Shown piece after piece: positions 1 through 11,000 of a stretch of DNA of 64,000 nucleotides. This DNA comes from Saxidomus purpurata (Eukaryota; Mollusca; Bivalvia; Venerida; Veneridae), in the NCBI GenBank assembly GCA_022818135.1, contig JAFMSR010000015.1, positions 5,430,947 through 5,494,946 on the forward strand. The letters are read 5' to 3'. The translations under genes were made by a program, and so were the position numbers. Each line of letters opens with the position of its first letter. Positions within the stretch are counted from its first letter, which is position 1. Below the pieces are notes generated by a model, which was not told where the DNA came from, searched no databases, and worked only from the letters and a program-made list of their open reading frames with translations.

Positions 1-265
1 GTTTTGAACAAAATGAAGACGATTCCGTAGAATTGTTGAAGTGTTTACATGAGTAATTTAGATCACACGTCTTTTCATGAATTGTGATAATAAAATAATA
101 ACATGTTAATTTAAAATATCAACTGATGATACAAACATGTTTGAAATTGAGGGATAGCTGCACACTAAAATACATCTAGTATGCACAACCCTTTGCATAT
201 TGATTATATCTAGTTGTTTCTGCTTAATTGTAGACTGACCCTGCATCAGATAAGAAAAGGTTAAT
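1..265. repeat. 3' flank of a third receptor gene copy
   Basis: This stretch is closely similar to 36030-36275 and more loosely to 7085-7390, which lie just downstream of the last exons of gene 2 and gene 1. The shared text includes the AATGAAGACGATTC start and the TAGACTGACC end. It therefore appears to be the 3' flank of a third tandem receptor unit. No exon is visible inside it. A LINE begins right after it. Confidence 0.7.
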
Positions 266-2414
266 ATTCTGGGAACGAATTTAAACTTTTAGGAGTGAAC
301 TTCACAGTTACATTGAAAAATATTACTGACATCAACCATAAACCCAAAATAAGAGAAATTAAGTTACTTCTAACCAGATGGTCGAGAAGAATTATAACTC
401 CTATAGGCAAAAATACTTTAGCGTTGTCAAAAATAAATCATTTGATAATTGGTCTTCCCGGTCCAGAAAGAGAAATAGTGAAATATATGCAGAAACTGTT
501 TTTTAATTTCCTTTGGAATAAGGGAATAAGTAATATGTCCTTTTATTACAAAGTTTGGAAGCAATGGTAATGCATTTATAAAACAGAAACTAAATTTAAT
601 CTTAAATGATTTTGGAGGGATGTTTGGAAAGGAGTTGAAACTCTTACTGAAAGGCACAAAATATCTAATTGGCATGAGTTTTTGACTGAACCTGTGTGGA
701 ACAACACAACATTTAAGCTAGGTGGTAGAGTTTTGGTGGATCATTCTATCTTAGAAAAGGGGGTTTTCTTAGTAAACGACTTCATGAGCCATAATGGAAA
801 CCTTTATACTTTTGAAGAATTCCAAGAGATATATCATACTAGAACTAACTTCTAACAATATAGCAATATAATATCCGTTACAACCCTTAGCTATTGAGAT
901 TATAAACTAAGGTGGAAAACGATGCAGGAAAATTTATGACTCTTTAAACATACAAAAATGTCAACTAGTTTTTCAACAGAAGTGGTCACAAGAGTTGAAT
1001 TTAAGTAATTTCAATTGGAAAGGTACATATATATTGCCATTTAAGTGTACTAAGAATACAAAATTACAGTGGTTTCAGTTTAGGATAAAATTAATCATCG
1101 TATTTTGGGTACGAAATATCTGTTACAGAAAATGGGTTTGGTGGACAGTAATTTAGGTTCTTTCTGTAATCAACAGGTAGAATCCTTAAAACATTTATTT
1201 TGGAAATGTGATATTATACATAGTTTCTGGTGTAGTTTTTAAACATGGATAAACAGATTGTGTGGGAAAAATACAGCAGTGCTTTTCTTGTGCTAACATT
1301 TTGTTGGGTAATGCATCCTATCCGTATGTTCTAAACTGTATTATGATGACTACATAGTTGTACATCTACCACTGCAAGTTGAACTCCATGGTTCCTTTAT
1401 TAGATGTACTTGAAGGCAAAATTTTATTGTTGTGTGAATTTAAAAAGTTGAATTCTTTTAAAGCATTTACGCTTGACAGGTTTACTAAAATATGGAAACC
1501 ATTTGCTGTGCTTGCCAACTAATTTGTAAATCCCAATAGTTCTCATAAAGTGACCATTTTGCTGAGTGTCTTAAGCTAATGCCCATCCATTTTTTGTTTC
1601 CTCTTTTTTTTTCGTCTCTTCTTCCTTTCATAATGCAGTTATCCACCCAGACTGCTTTGAACTTTTAATATCTTTTTCTCTTTTTCTTATCACACAACTG
1701 ATCTACTTTGTCTTGGATATTATAAGCACAAGCTTTGTGGTAATCATGCAGAAGAAATAATTATTAGTTGATAATAGTTTTTCTTAATGCAACCTGTTAA
1801 TTTTTGTTGCATACCAGAATAAGGTTAAGTTTATCGGTACAGCTTTTGATACCATTTCAGTGATAAGCGGTAGGCATATACATATACTTTATTATCATAG
1901 GTTTGCTATATTTATCTTTGAAAAACATGAAATTCTTCAATGTAGCTGATTGTTTTACTAAACCTATGCAATGACGAATGGGTATGTAACAAAAATATTG
2001 TTTGCTGTGCATGGTGAGGTATGCAAGCTTTCTTTCGTGGATAGTGTTGAGCACATAACGCTTACTTAGTTGGAACATGATATTCTTACATAATTAACTG
2101 ATGAAGATCATGACCTGACTACACAAAGGTACAGTCTGATCATGATCTGCACTTTTTCGTCATTCAATCTGGAAATATAGAGCGAATTTACCTGTGAAGT
2201 TTTTTTTTAAATTAAACATCTAAGTGGCTAATCCAATTTCCCTTGTGTACTTCTCGATGCAAACCTCTTATTGGTTGTAAACAGTTTATACAAAAATCAC
2301 ATGAATTGACATTATATAGACATGTGTGTAGACATCTACCACATTGTGCTAGTGTGTAACATGTGAGTTGAAATAGTTATAAGAATAAATTAGAAAAAAA
2401 AATTCTGGGAACGA
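266..2414 (+). mobile_element. 5'-truncated LINE with 13-bp target duplication
   Basis: The same 13 bases, ATTCTGGGAACGA, occur at 266-278 and 2402-2414. Between them lies a plus-oriented LINE: the C-terminal part of its ORF2 starts at once (5' truncation), followed by a long 3' region and a run of A just before the right target copy. Orientation, truncation, A-tail and target duplication together fit target-primed reverse transcription. The insertion split the 3' flank of a third receptor copy (1-265) from the WSC exons at 2886-3334. The 3' part, about 1560-2400, holds no coding sequence that I recognise and could include another small insertion. Confidence 0.75.
283..1521 (+). pseudogene. 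LINE ORF2 C-terminal remnant
   Basis: An open stretch at 295-570 carries the region after the reverse transcriptase palm, with the typical W-S-R-R-x-x-T-P-I-G-K and LPGP motifs and F-L-W-N-K-G. Further down, in changing frames, come RILGT-like sequence near 1105 and a C-xx-C-like cluster with ES-x-KHLFWKC near 1160-1215, both usual in the C terminus of CR1/L2-type LINE proteins. Several stops and frame changes separate these parts, so the protein is dead. The catalytic YxDD part is absent because of 5' truncation. Confidence 0.7.
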
Positions 2415-2885
2415 CGAGCATCCTTTATAAAGTAGACCGATTAAGTAAAGACTGACAAAATTTCAACTCGTCTACAAACAAGCATATATGGTGCTCTGTT
2501 TAATGTATGTTCTCGTAGAGTAAAAATGGCATAAAGTAAATATGAGGATTATGATGGCACTATATAGCCCAATTGAGTCACATGATCTTCCGGACGTCTT
2601 ACATTCTATTGTATGGTAAATTACATCTTAAGGAATTCGTGCCATTTGAATTTTGATTTTTTTGTTTAAACATGTAAACGAGTATGCATTACCAAACTCT
2701 GACCACTGACTATGTTTGTGTCTTCTATAAAGACAAATACGGTATTTGGGGTGTAATGGACACTATTCCAAAACATATTTAACTTAATATTTTCATAGTT
2801 TACATCTGCTACATTTTGTTTCCAGTTTGATATACTCACCTCCGGCAAATTTAGAGACTATACCTTTTCGCTGATTGTTACATAC

Positions 2886-4339
2886 CGTGAGGATTAAACT
2901 TGTATACCGATACAGACCGAGGCCCACGACATGCCACTCCTGGGTGATTCTTACAAGAACCATTGCATACTGACTCCGAAGACAATGCATGCCCTGACAC
3001 CGGATCCTCTTTGAAGCAAAGGCACTATTTTAACACAAAGACAATTGATATCAACTTCATTGAAATCAATACATTTTATTTTCTAGGGCAAATGAGTAGG
3101 TATTTATCGATCAATTCTAATTCTTACATTCAGAACACAGTGTTGCTAACACAAATAACATTCCGTTTCTGTAGCTAAGTAAAACGTATTACACTTAAAC
3201 CGTTAGCATAGCTGATCATTTGAAAAAATGCCTTTAAGTCTATCAAAGTCTGCATCAACATTCTCGAAAGCACTGACCTGGAATACAACACCCTTTTGTA
3301 CTGTAAGTATGCACTCTGGCTTCGTTTAAGCATCATTGGACGATATTTAAAAAAGGCAATAAATGCAAGCAAACTATAAAGTAACTTCATTACAAAATGA
3401 GATGTAGCATCTTAATGTGTACAACTGCTTGAGTGAGAAGCCTGGCATGGTTTAAAGAAGTGTATCTTTTGAGCGCAAGATAGTATTTGATCGTATTATA
3501 CAATAATACAGAACTAAGAATTGTTATCAAATTATTTCTTTTGTTTATATGGGCAGGTTGAGGAGACATATGTAGGTTCAATGGAATCCGGTCACTAGAC
3601 CCTAGTTCTTTTTACGAATAGAGCTCTTGGTTCTTTTACTTGCCCGGTGTATAGCACTGATACACGCGAGACTACCTCTGGGTTATCCCCTGATAGCCCC
3701 CCCGCTCTTCTAACCAGTTCATCTGTAGATGGGAGGGAAACACTGAAAAGCGTTTCTGAAATTAACATTGCCCTGGTCGGGATTCTAACCAGAAACCTGA
3801 GTGTTGATATACCACTCGACCCCCGCGCCACTATGTCGGAATAGTTACTGTCTGCTGTAATATATATCAACGTACCAGTTTATGAATATTTTTAGTTAGT
3901 TTTGAAGAAACTTAGTTAATCTCAAGACCTTATGACAACATTGTACACTACTGTTATTGTATATTCATTAGTATTGTTATCTTTTGATACTTTTAAAATA
4001 CGACAACCGTAAAGATAATCAGTCTAATCTTCTTAAATGATTTATTATAACTACTGAATTAGTCTTGAACGGTGATAAGCTTCAAGGGCGTGCGATATGG
4101 ACATACTTTTCAATTTAATATGTGTTAAAATCTTTGAATTCCTTCATACAATTTCGAAGCAGCCGGTAATTAATCTGCACTAGGCAAAGAAACCAGCATG
4201 TTGAATGTCTTACATGTTTTGAAATACAGCAAAACATTACTTTTGAAATAAACACGATATCATTACCTGAATGAGAAAACTCTGTAAGTCTGAGAAACAT
4301 AGTGCAAATGAAAAGCACTTTGTTCAGCTTAAGCAGCAT
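2886..4339 (-). pseudogene. Broken third WSC receptor gene (signal peptide plus WSC exons)
   Basis: Three pieces match the receptor family. The first is a signal-peptide exon at 4267-4339 (starts MLLKLNKVLFICTMF, good GTAATG donor, phase 1). The second is WSC exon A at about 3212-3334, whose GCLNEARVH...PGQCFREC matches gene 1 GCLDKKSAQ...PGQCFSAC. The third is WSC exon B at 2886-3024 (CLCFKEDP...GVACRGP...SVSVYKFNPH), with an AG acceptor, a GGTATGT donor and phases 0 and 1 as in genes 1 and 2. Exon A has no AG acceptor at the expected place, a frame break right after its FREC motif, and no donor at its end. The lectin-like exon between signal peptide and WSC was not found, nor any lectin-like, transmembrane or tail exon between 2415 and 2885. 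It is probably a pseudogene; a much changed short secreted gene is the alternative. Confidence 0.6.
3597..3845 (-). mobile_element. tRNA-derived SINE-like element
   Basis: On the minus strand, about 3835-3775 reads like a tRNA head: GGTCGAGTGGTATA resembles an A box and GGTTAGAATCCCG a B box. The body that follows, including the part ending in AAGAACTAGGGTC, recurs at 43200-43440 (shared CCCGGTGTATAGCACYGATAC on the plus strand). The element lies between the signal-peptide and WSC exons of the broken receptor copy. A minus-strand open frame runs through it but is a by-product of its GC content. Confidence 0.55.
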
Positions 4340-4344
4340 ATCAA

Positions 4345-5815
4345 TATATCAGTCCAATAACCATGATAACAACTTTGCAATTTAGGTATATAATCAGTGA
4401 ATGAATTTTATTACCTGGAGTAGGAAGAAATCGAGGAAGTTGAAAGTTGAATTAAATGCTTAAGACCTAAACGCAAAGTATGGTTGTGAATATAAGTCCA
4501 ATGTCCTTTGATAAAATAATACAGGAAGTATCCATATTGTCACAATTTAATGTTTAATGACATCAGATACAAATAACGACTGAATTTGTGAAGACCCTGC
4601 ACAGTGTTTCGCTCTAATGTCCCTATTCATGTTAAAACAGTAGGCCTAAAGTTTGATTATACTCCGTGTATTTATTAGAGCAATGTACTGTTTAGTCTTC
4701 AAGTAATGTGTTTGTTGGGACTAATAGATGATATCATTAAGCTAATTTGTTCCAACAGCACTCCTTCAAGAAGGCATGTTACGATGAATTACGATCAGAT
4801 GATACGAGGTATACAATTGGTAAAGTTTTGTTTAATTCATACTATTTCATGTTACAAAAGAAATGCATTTATAAAAATTGGAAATGACTTTGCTATATCC
4901 CCAAAGAAAGATTGCAGAAAATGCAAATAAAGGTAGTAAAATAGGCTTATTTTCAGAATCTTAAATTAGATATATTTTCATTGTTTTCCACAGGAGTGAA
5001 ATTCGCGCAATGAATGTGAATTTTGGGAATGTAGAACGTGTATTTATTGAACATTATTCCCTTGAGACTGCTCAGTCTTTCCTATAACTATAAATTACAT
5101 ATTAACGAAAGATATAACATATAATTGTAAGGCAGAACTCGGTGCATAAGACTTCTTGCAAGTTCAAATATTTCATCTTTGTACTGCTTCAACAAACTTT
5201 TAGTGGTTTTGTAATCACATAATCCCCCTACCTAACACATTTAGCGCATATTGCATTTTTCCATATACATATCGTGAAATATGCAATACCTGCAATATTA
5301 CAAGAAGTAATATGAATCACACTGTACAAAAAGCAACAGTATTGGTACATGTATATGTCGGCCTTTGCTACAGGTATGGATCTAGATCAGCTTGTAAATC
5401 CGTCTAGCACTTATACATGTAGTTATGACAAAGAATACTGATTTAGAAATACAAATGTAGTTTGTAGTCAAGCGCGTACGTAATAGGTTTTTATTTGCGT
5501 CTCGATTTCATGATCAGCGACTGCTATATGTACGTACAAAGCAATATACGATAGTAAAATATTGCTTAAAACGCTCAGCAAGTCATTCAATATTTTTATG
5601 TGGGTAATATTTGATTATATTATATCAAATTACCTTCAGGGAGTCCAAAAACCCCCTCACAATCCAATGGTCAGAGCATTTCCTTACACGGTACCCACTA
5701 AAGCAAACACAACGTCAGATAGAAGGATAGATACTGCAGTTTGTTACAATACTGCATTCGCCTCATTCGTGTTCGGACTTAGGTGATATAAAATAGAATG
5801 TCCTCTAAACTTTCA
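4345..5815. other. Gene-free stretch
   Basis: Only short, unsupported open frames are present, with no recognisable protein motif and no strong exon. The part near 5630-5700 resembles 35095-35140 (CCAAT...TTTCCTTACA), so the tail of this stretch belongs to the duplicated 3' flank shared by the receptor genes. Confidence 0.5.
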
Positions 5816-6640
5816 CTGAAGGTGACGAATACCCACCCGAACACCGCACACTGACACAGTGTAACGTTTGATGCTTTAGAGCCCATGTGAATTTGACCTT
5901 TGATGTATTGACCCGTTTTGAGTAAAAAAGTGACCCACGATTAGGCATGGTACTTATTTGGTACGTGGCATTCCCTGTTTGATATTATTTTTGTTTTTCT
6001 GTGAAATATCATTAAATTGTGACCAGGGATTTTGGAGATTAAGAGCGCATACGATTTTACTATCTCGGGCCCCTGTGACCTTGACCTAGTTACCAGAAAC
6101 ATGGACCATGCACAACTAGGCACTGTGCTAATTATTTCGGTGAAATATGATTAAATTGTGATCAGGAGTTTGGGAGATTATTTTACTATCTCGATCCCCT
6201 GTGACATTGACCTTTGACCTAGTGAACCGAAACTAGGTATGCTAGGGCTCGTTTTGGGAGGCTGCGTTTTTGGTACGTGGCATTCCCTGTTTGATATTAT
6301 TTTTGTTTTTATGGTACTTATCAGTTCTTTGAAGTATTATTAAACTCAGATCAGGGATTCTGGAGATTAAGAACGCACAGCATTTCACTATCTCGAGCCC
6401 CTGCGACATTGACCGTTGACGTAGTGACTCAACCCTGCACCTTGCACAACTAGGCATGATACTTACCATTTCTGTGAAGTATAATTTAATTCTGACAAGG
6501 GGTTTTGGAGACTCAGAGTCAACAAGATTGCGTCTACAGATGGATTGCGTCTACAGACAGACAAACGGATGGGCACCCCTACATTTCCATCTTATGGTAT
6601 TTTCCATTGTTTTTTCTGACCATTTAGGTAGCCCGGCTAC
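5816..6640 (+). repeat. Tandem repeat of ~160-bp units with TGACCTTGACC
   Basis: The repeat opens with ACGAATACCCACCCGAACAC and then repeats a unit of the form GTGAAATATCATTAAATTGTG ... GGAGATTAAGAGCGCA ... CTGTGACCTTGACCTAGTGA ... CATGCACAACTAGGCATG. About five full or partial units are visible. A copy with the same opening lies at 8321-8712. A subsegment reading TGGCATTCCCTG next to TATTATTTTTG occurs at about 5965 and 6280 and again inverted at 16785-16815. Confidence 0.75.
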
Positions 6641-7528
6641 CATTTAGCCCTAAGCAAAGAAGAGAAAATAGCCTCCGTAGACACCCTAAACCTAAACCTA
6701 AGGTGGAACAAATGACAGTCTAATCAACGAATCGTTAGTCCGTACCGGATAGACGGACGAACAGACAGACAAGCTGATTCCAGTATTCCACTCACACTAT
6801 GTGTGCGGGGGAAATAATAAAAACAAAAATAATATCAAAACGTAAAGTGATTACGTAAAGAACACCTATAATGTAAGCCATCTAACCACAATTGTTTACA
6901 CATTGGGCCAAAACCTCATGTTTGGTGATGAACGCTTCTATGATAATTGTCAACAAATAGGCACCAACTTTTTCATGGCATTGAAGTTGTTAAATCATAA
7001 GTGGTATATCCTGGATTTCGGGTGACTCATTTACACTACCATATAACAGAACACCAAAGTTAAGAAAGTGCAATTAACAAATGCAATAAACATGACTTAA
7101 ACCAAAATGAAGATAAAGCGGTAGAATTGTGGAAGTGATTGAGAAATCCAGAGACAACAGTGTGTTATCGTTCTAGTCTTTATTACACACTTTTATATAA
7201 ATTGTGATTATATAATAATTACAACATATTTCAAAATATCAACTGACAATATAAAACATGTTTCAATTTAAGGAATGATTATTATATCGATTGCACATAA
7301 CAATACATACATGCACAACTGTTTAAATCTTGATTATCTGTAAATGTTTCTGTAAAATTGTAGACTGACCCTATATCAGAAAACATAAGCAATGTTTACT
7401 TATTTTTTAACTGTTCTTTAGGCAGCAACCGTTAGCAGCTGTTTCATAAGGGTTTCGACACTTCCAAAAGTACAAAGCTTAATCTATTTAGCACGAATAG
7501 TCTTTATTCATTTGTCTATCTACATTCG
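6641..7528 (-). other. 3' flank and probable 3' UTR of gene 1
   Basis: This region lies directly downstream of the gene 1 stop codon. Possible polyadenylation signals (AATAAA on the minus strand) are at 7503-7508 and 7179-7184. The part 7085-7390 is shared with gene 2's flank and with 1-265. No coding sequence was found. Confidence 0.5.
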
Positions 7529-8033
7529 TTAAATGTCTTTTTGATTCAGTTTATTATACACATTATCCGTTTGACTCGTGTTAATGCAGTCGATGTGATT
7601 GTATGTATCTATCTCTGTATCACATACCAAGCCAGGGGTTTTGTCGGTTTTCAGTTTTGCGATTACTGTTTCTCTCGTATCATACATATTGTCACACTTA
7701 GGAATGACCGACCCCGTTGAGTTACAGGCAGTATCATAGGTAGCGTTGCTGTCCGGAGTAATCTTGTTATAAACATTGTCCACTGGATTTTCAGACACTA
7801 TTTTAACGTCATTTGTATTAACTTGTTCATATTCATTTTCACGCTTTTCGAGGACAAAAGACGTATGTGCGTGGTTGTCCTTGGTTTGACCTGAGTCGCT
7901 TTCCTCAGCAAGGTTTTCATGTAAACTATCCCCAACTTGGTCGTAGCCAGGATTATGCGAAGAGACACCAGTTTTAGGGTGTTTGGGTTCCGTAGTCTTT
8001 GAAGGTCTTTTACACAATTTTGGAATTTTGTTT
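7529..8033 (-). CDS. Gene 1 exon 9: tyrosine-rich cytoplasmic tail
   Basis: The exon gives a tail of about 167 residues after the basic anchor RRNK. It has seven tyrosines in the contexts GYDQV, EYEQV, VYNKI, TYDTA, MYDTR, TYNHI and VYNKL. Most are YxxV/I/L motifs of the kind used for SH2 docking or for clathrin-adaptor binding. A strict ITIM (I/V/L/S two residues before Y) is not present. VDNVYNK occurs twice, close to a repeat. The stop is TAA at 7529-7531 with an AATAAA shortly beyond. A signalling or endocytic role is inferred, not shown. Confidence 0.8.
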
Positions 8034-11000
8034 CTGTAAACGTTAGGAAAGATACATGTATCGTTTTCATTGTCAGATTATACACATAAAGTAACTATTA
8101 TTTTTCTTACATATACACACATCTACCAAAATAAAGCAGGCATTAATCTATTATACCTACTGACACAACGACAGATCTGTCATTTTGTCTTCATCCTATA
8201 TATAACCTCACTGTATTTATCTGACCTTTCCATAGATTGTAAAAGTCTCAAGATCAAAAACTATAATGATAATACTTTTTCGTATTTTCATGAAATTACA
8301 GTTTGAAAACAGAACTGTTGGTGATGAATACTCCCCGAACACGCAACTCACATAGTATATACATTTTATGTAACATTTGATGCTAAGCCTTTAGTTATTG
8401 GATCTGCACAACTTAAGGCATGGTACTTATCATTTTTGTGAAGTATTATTGAATTCTGACCAGGGGTCTTTGAGATTAAAAGCGCACACGATTTTAATAT
8501 TATGTCGATCCCTGTGACCTTGACCAAGTGACCCGAATGATGGACCATGCACAACTAAGCATGATAGTAACCACTTCTGTAAAATATCATTAAATTGTGA
8601 CCCGGGGTTTAGGAGATTAAGAGCGCACACGAATTTACTATCTCGTGTCCTTGTGGCATATACCGTCGATCTAGTGACCCGAAACATAGGACATGCACAA
8701 CTAGGTATCAAACCAGATATGAGAATACCATTTCAAAAGGATTTTATTTTGCTTTTAGGGTGCTGGGTGACCGTGGCTAGAACAAAGCACAGCTTATATG
8801 CATGACTGATTCGAACACATATACAGCTATAGTACATGAGCAGTTATGCAAAAGGTTCTTTAGTTATTAAGTATCAAAACATTGCGGATTTTCGGTCCGT
8901 TGGCGTGGACAATCTTGCGTTTTTGTCTAGCAGTCAGTGGACTTAACTCAAGCACATCACAAGAGTAAATGTTTTAAAAACTTACCGTCTTTTTAGAACA
9001 AATATTATTGTCACGACAACAAGTATAACTAATACCACAGCGATAGGTACACCAACAAGAACACTGATATCCGAACCTAAAACAAATAGATAATTTCAAT
9101 GAAATATTGTGACATGTCAAACGATTAAATTCAGCCCAAATTTGAAAAGAAACAGAGGATTAACATGTCTAGAGCTGTCCCTCGTAAGTGACGAATGTCC
9201 CCAAAAGAGAAATCTCACAGTCTTTGTCCACTCCATGTGCTCAATAATTGTGCCATGCAATTTTAAAATCATTTCATACATGACAGAGTTACGATGCATA
9301 CATGACTCCATTACTTTTAAACTCTAAGTGTGACCGTGACCTTTGAGCTAGGGACGTGGGTCTGGCACGTCGTCTTGATGTGCTTTACATCTGTACCAAA
9401 TTTTAAAAAAATCCTTCAATGCATGACAAAGTTACAGTCCGGACACGAATGTGTGCAAGTATAAAGGATTCCATTTCCTAAAGTGTGTTTTGACCTTTGA
9501 GGTAGGGACGTGGGTCTTGCATGCTACATGTCGTCTTGATGTGCTGAATATTTGTGCCAAGTTATTTTAAAATCCTTCAATTCATGACAAAGTTACAGCC
9601 CGGACACGAAAAAATGTAAGGACGGACACACAGATACGCACCGTCGCACGACATACATTTGAAATGTCGGGATAAAATGGTTTGCATCTTGACAGTACTA
9701 GTATTTACAGAAAGAAAATATTACAAATGTGATCCTTTCTTACAATACATGTAAGAGATACGCAGGTTGGTTTAGCATTTGTCAAGGATCTATAAAACGA
9801 ATTCATAATACCGCATAATATATTTAGAACACATTAAAACTATCTGAATTGTTGTGTAATTATTGTTATTATGATAAATAAATGATTAAAAAGACGATAC
9901 CCATGATATCCCTTATAGCTTTTACTATCGTATGATTCCGTAAACTACAGTATGAAATATAAGCTAGTTGCAGTCACAAAATAAATAGTGTTTTGTTGTA
10001 CTTGTCCCATTTCGATTTTCGATACCCATGGCAGCCGCCAAACCTTTGACCTTCGTATGATTCCGTACTGCGCTCGTAATCAGCCGATCTTTTTTTTTTC
10101 AGTAATCAATTGAAAGAAAAATAATCCTGTGGTTTACGGAGTTTTCAACCCTAAAGCAAACTAGAGTATGAAATTTTGTACTATTTGCACACATAATAAA
10201 TAATTTCCGTTAAACTGATCCCATTACGAATTTAAATACGTCATCAGTTCAAGTCTACGTCACCGAGACAGTAATGTTTTGGTAGACATTTTTTGTAGCG
10301 TGTGGACTAGATAATCACAGCTCAGAGATTTCTTTTCAATTTATTACTTCGGCGTATTGTTGTGACACAAAATAAGGATAGACAGCGTTTTATTGGAGAA
10401 GGACTTCACTTTATTTTAGTAAATATAATTGAAATAGGACTACAGTAGTACATAAACAGGATAGAAAAGAACATTTGTTTTCAGATTATCTTCTGATCTG
10501 GTGGTATTTTATTTCGTCATTCCAGAGGTTGAATTTGTACATGAATGTCCTGTCAGCAGCCGTTAGTTGCAGAAAGGAATACCATTTGTTTGAAGAGTAC
10601 TAATTAGTATCAGTGACAGTGTTTTCATTTAAAAAAAAAACAACATTCCACTGGGATTCATGGAAATGGAACTCGATCGACTGAAATGAGATCTGAAGTC
10701 CGTAACCCCTTTTGTCTTGGGAGAAACGAAGGTAAAGATAACATCAGTGTAAGTTTTAATGTCTATGAATTTGAATTATTTTTCCAAACGACGTGTGCAG
10801 TGCTTACAAACGTCGCTGAAAATATTTAATCGGTGGCACGGCAGCCATTTTGTTTTGAGTGTAAACAAGGTTTGCCATTCTTCTCTAGCCAATCAGAAAA
10901 GGCAAACACAATGAGGCTACAAATGGGAGACGGTATATACGGAATTGGTCAGTGTGTATACGGATTCATGTACAAGGTATCTTGACCAATCAGAATCAAT

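Noticed and set aside
1857..2078. 73-aa minus-strand open frame
   Set aside because: It lies in the 3' region of the LINE and has no match to receptor tail or lectin exons.
2851..2885. A possible next exon (CGAAAAGGT...) for the third receptor copy
   Set aside because: It resembles the start of exon 5, but the implied intron would be only 15 nt long.
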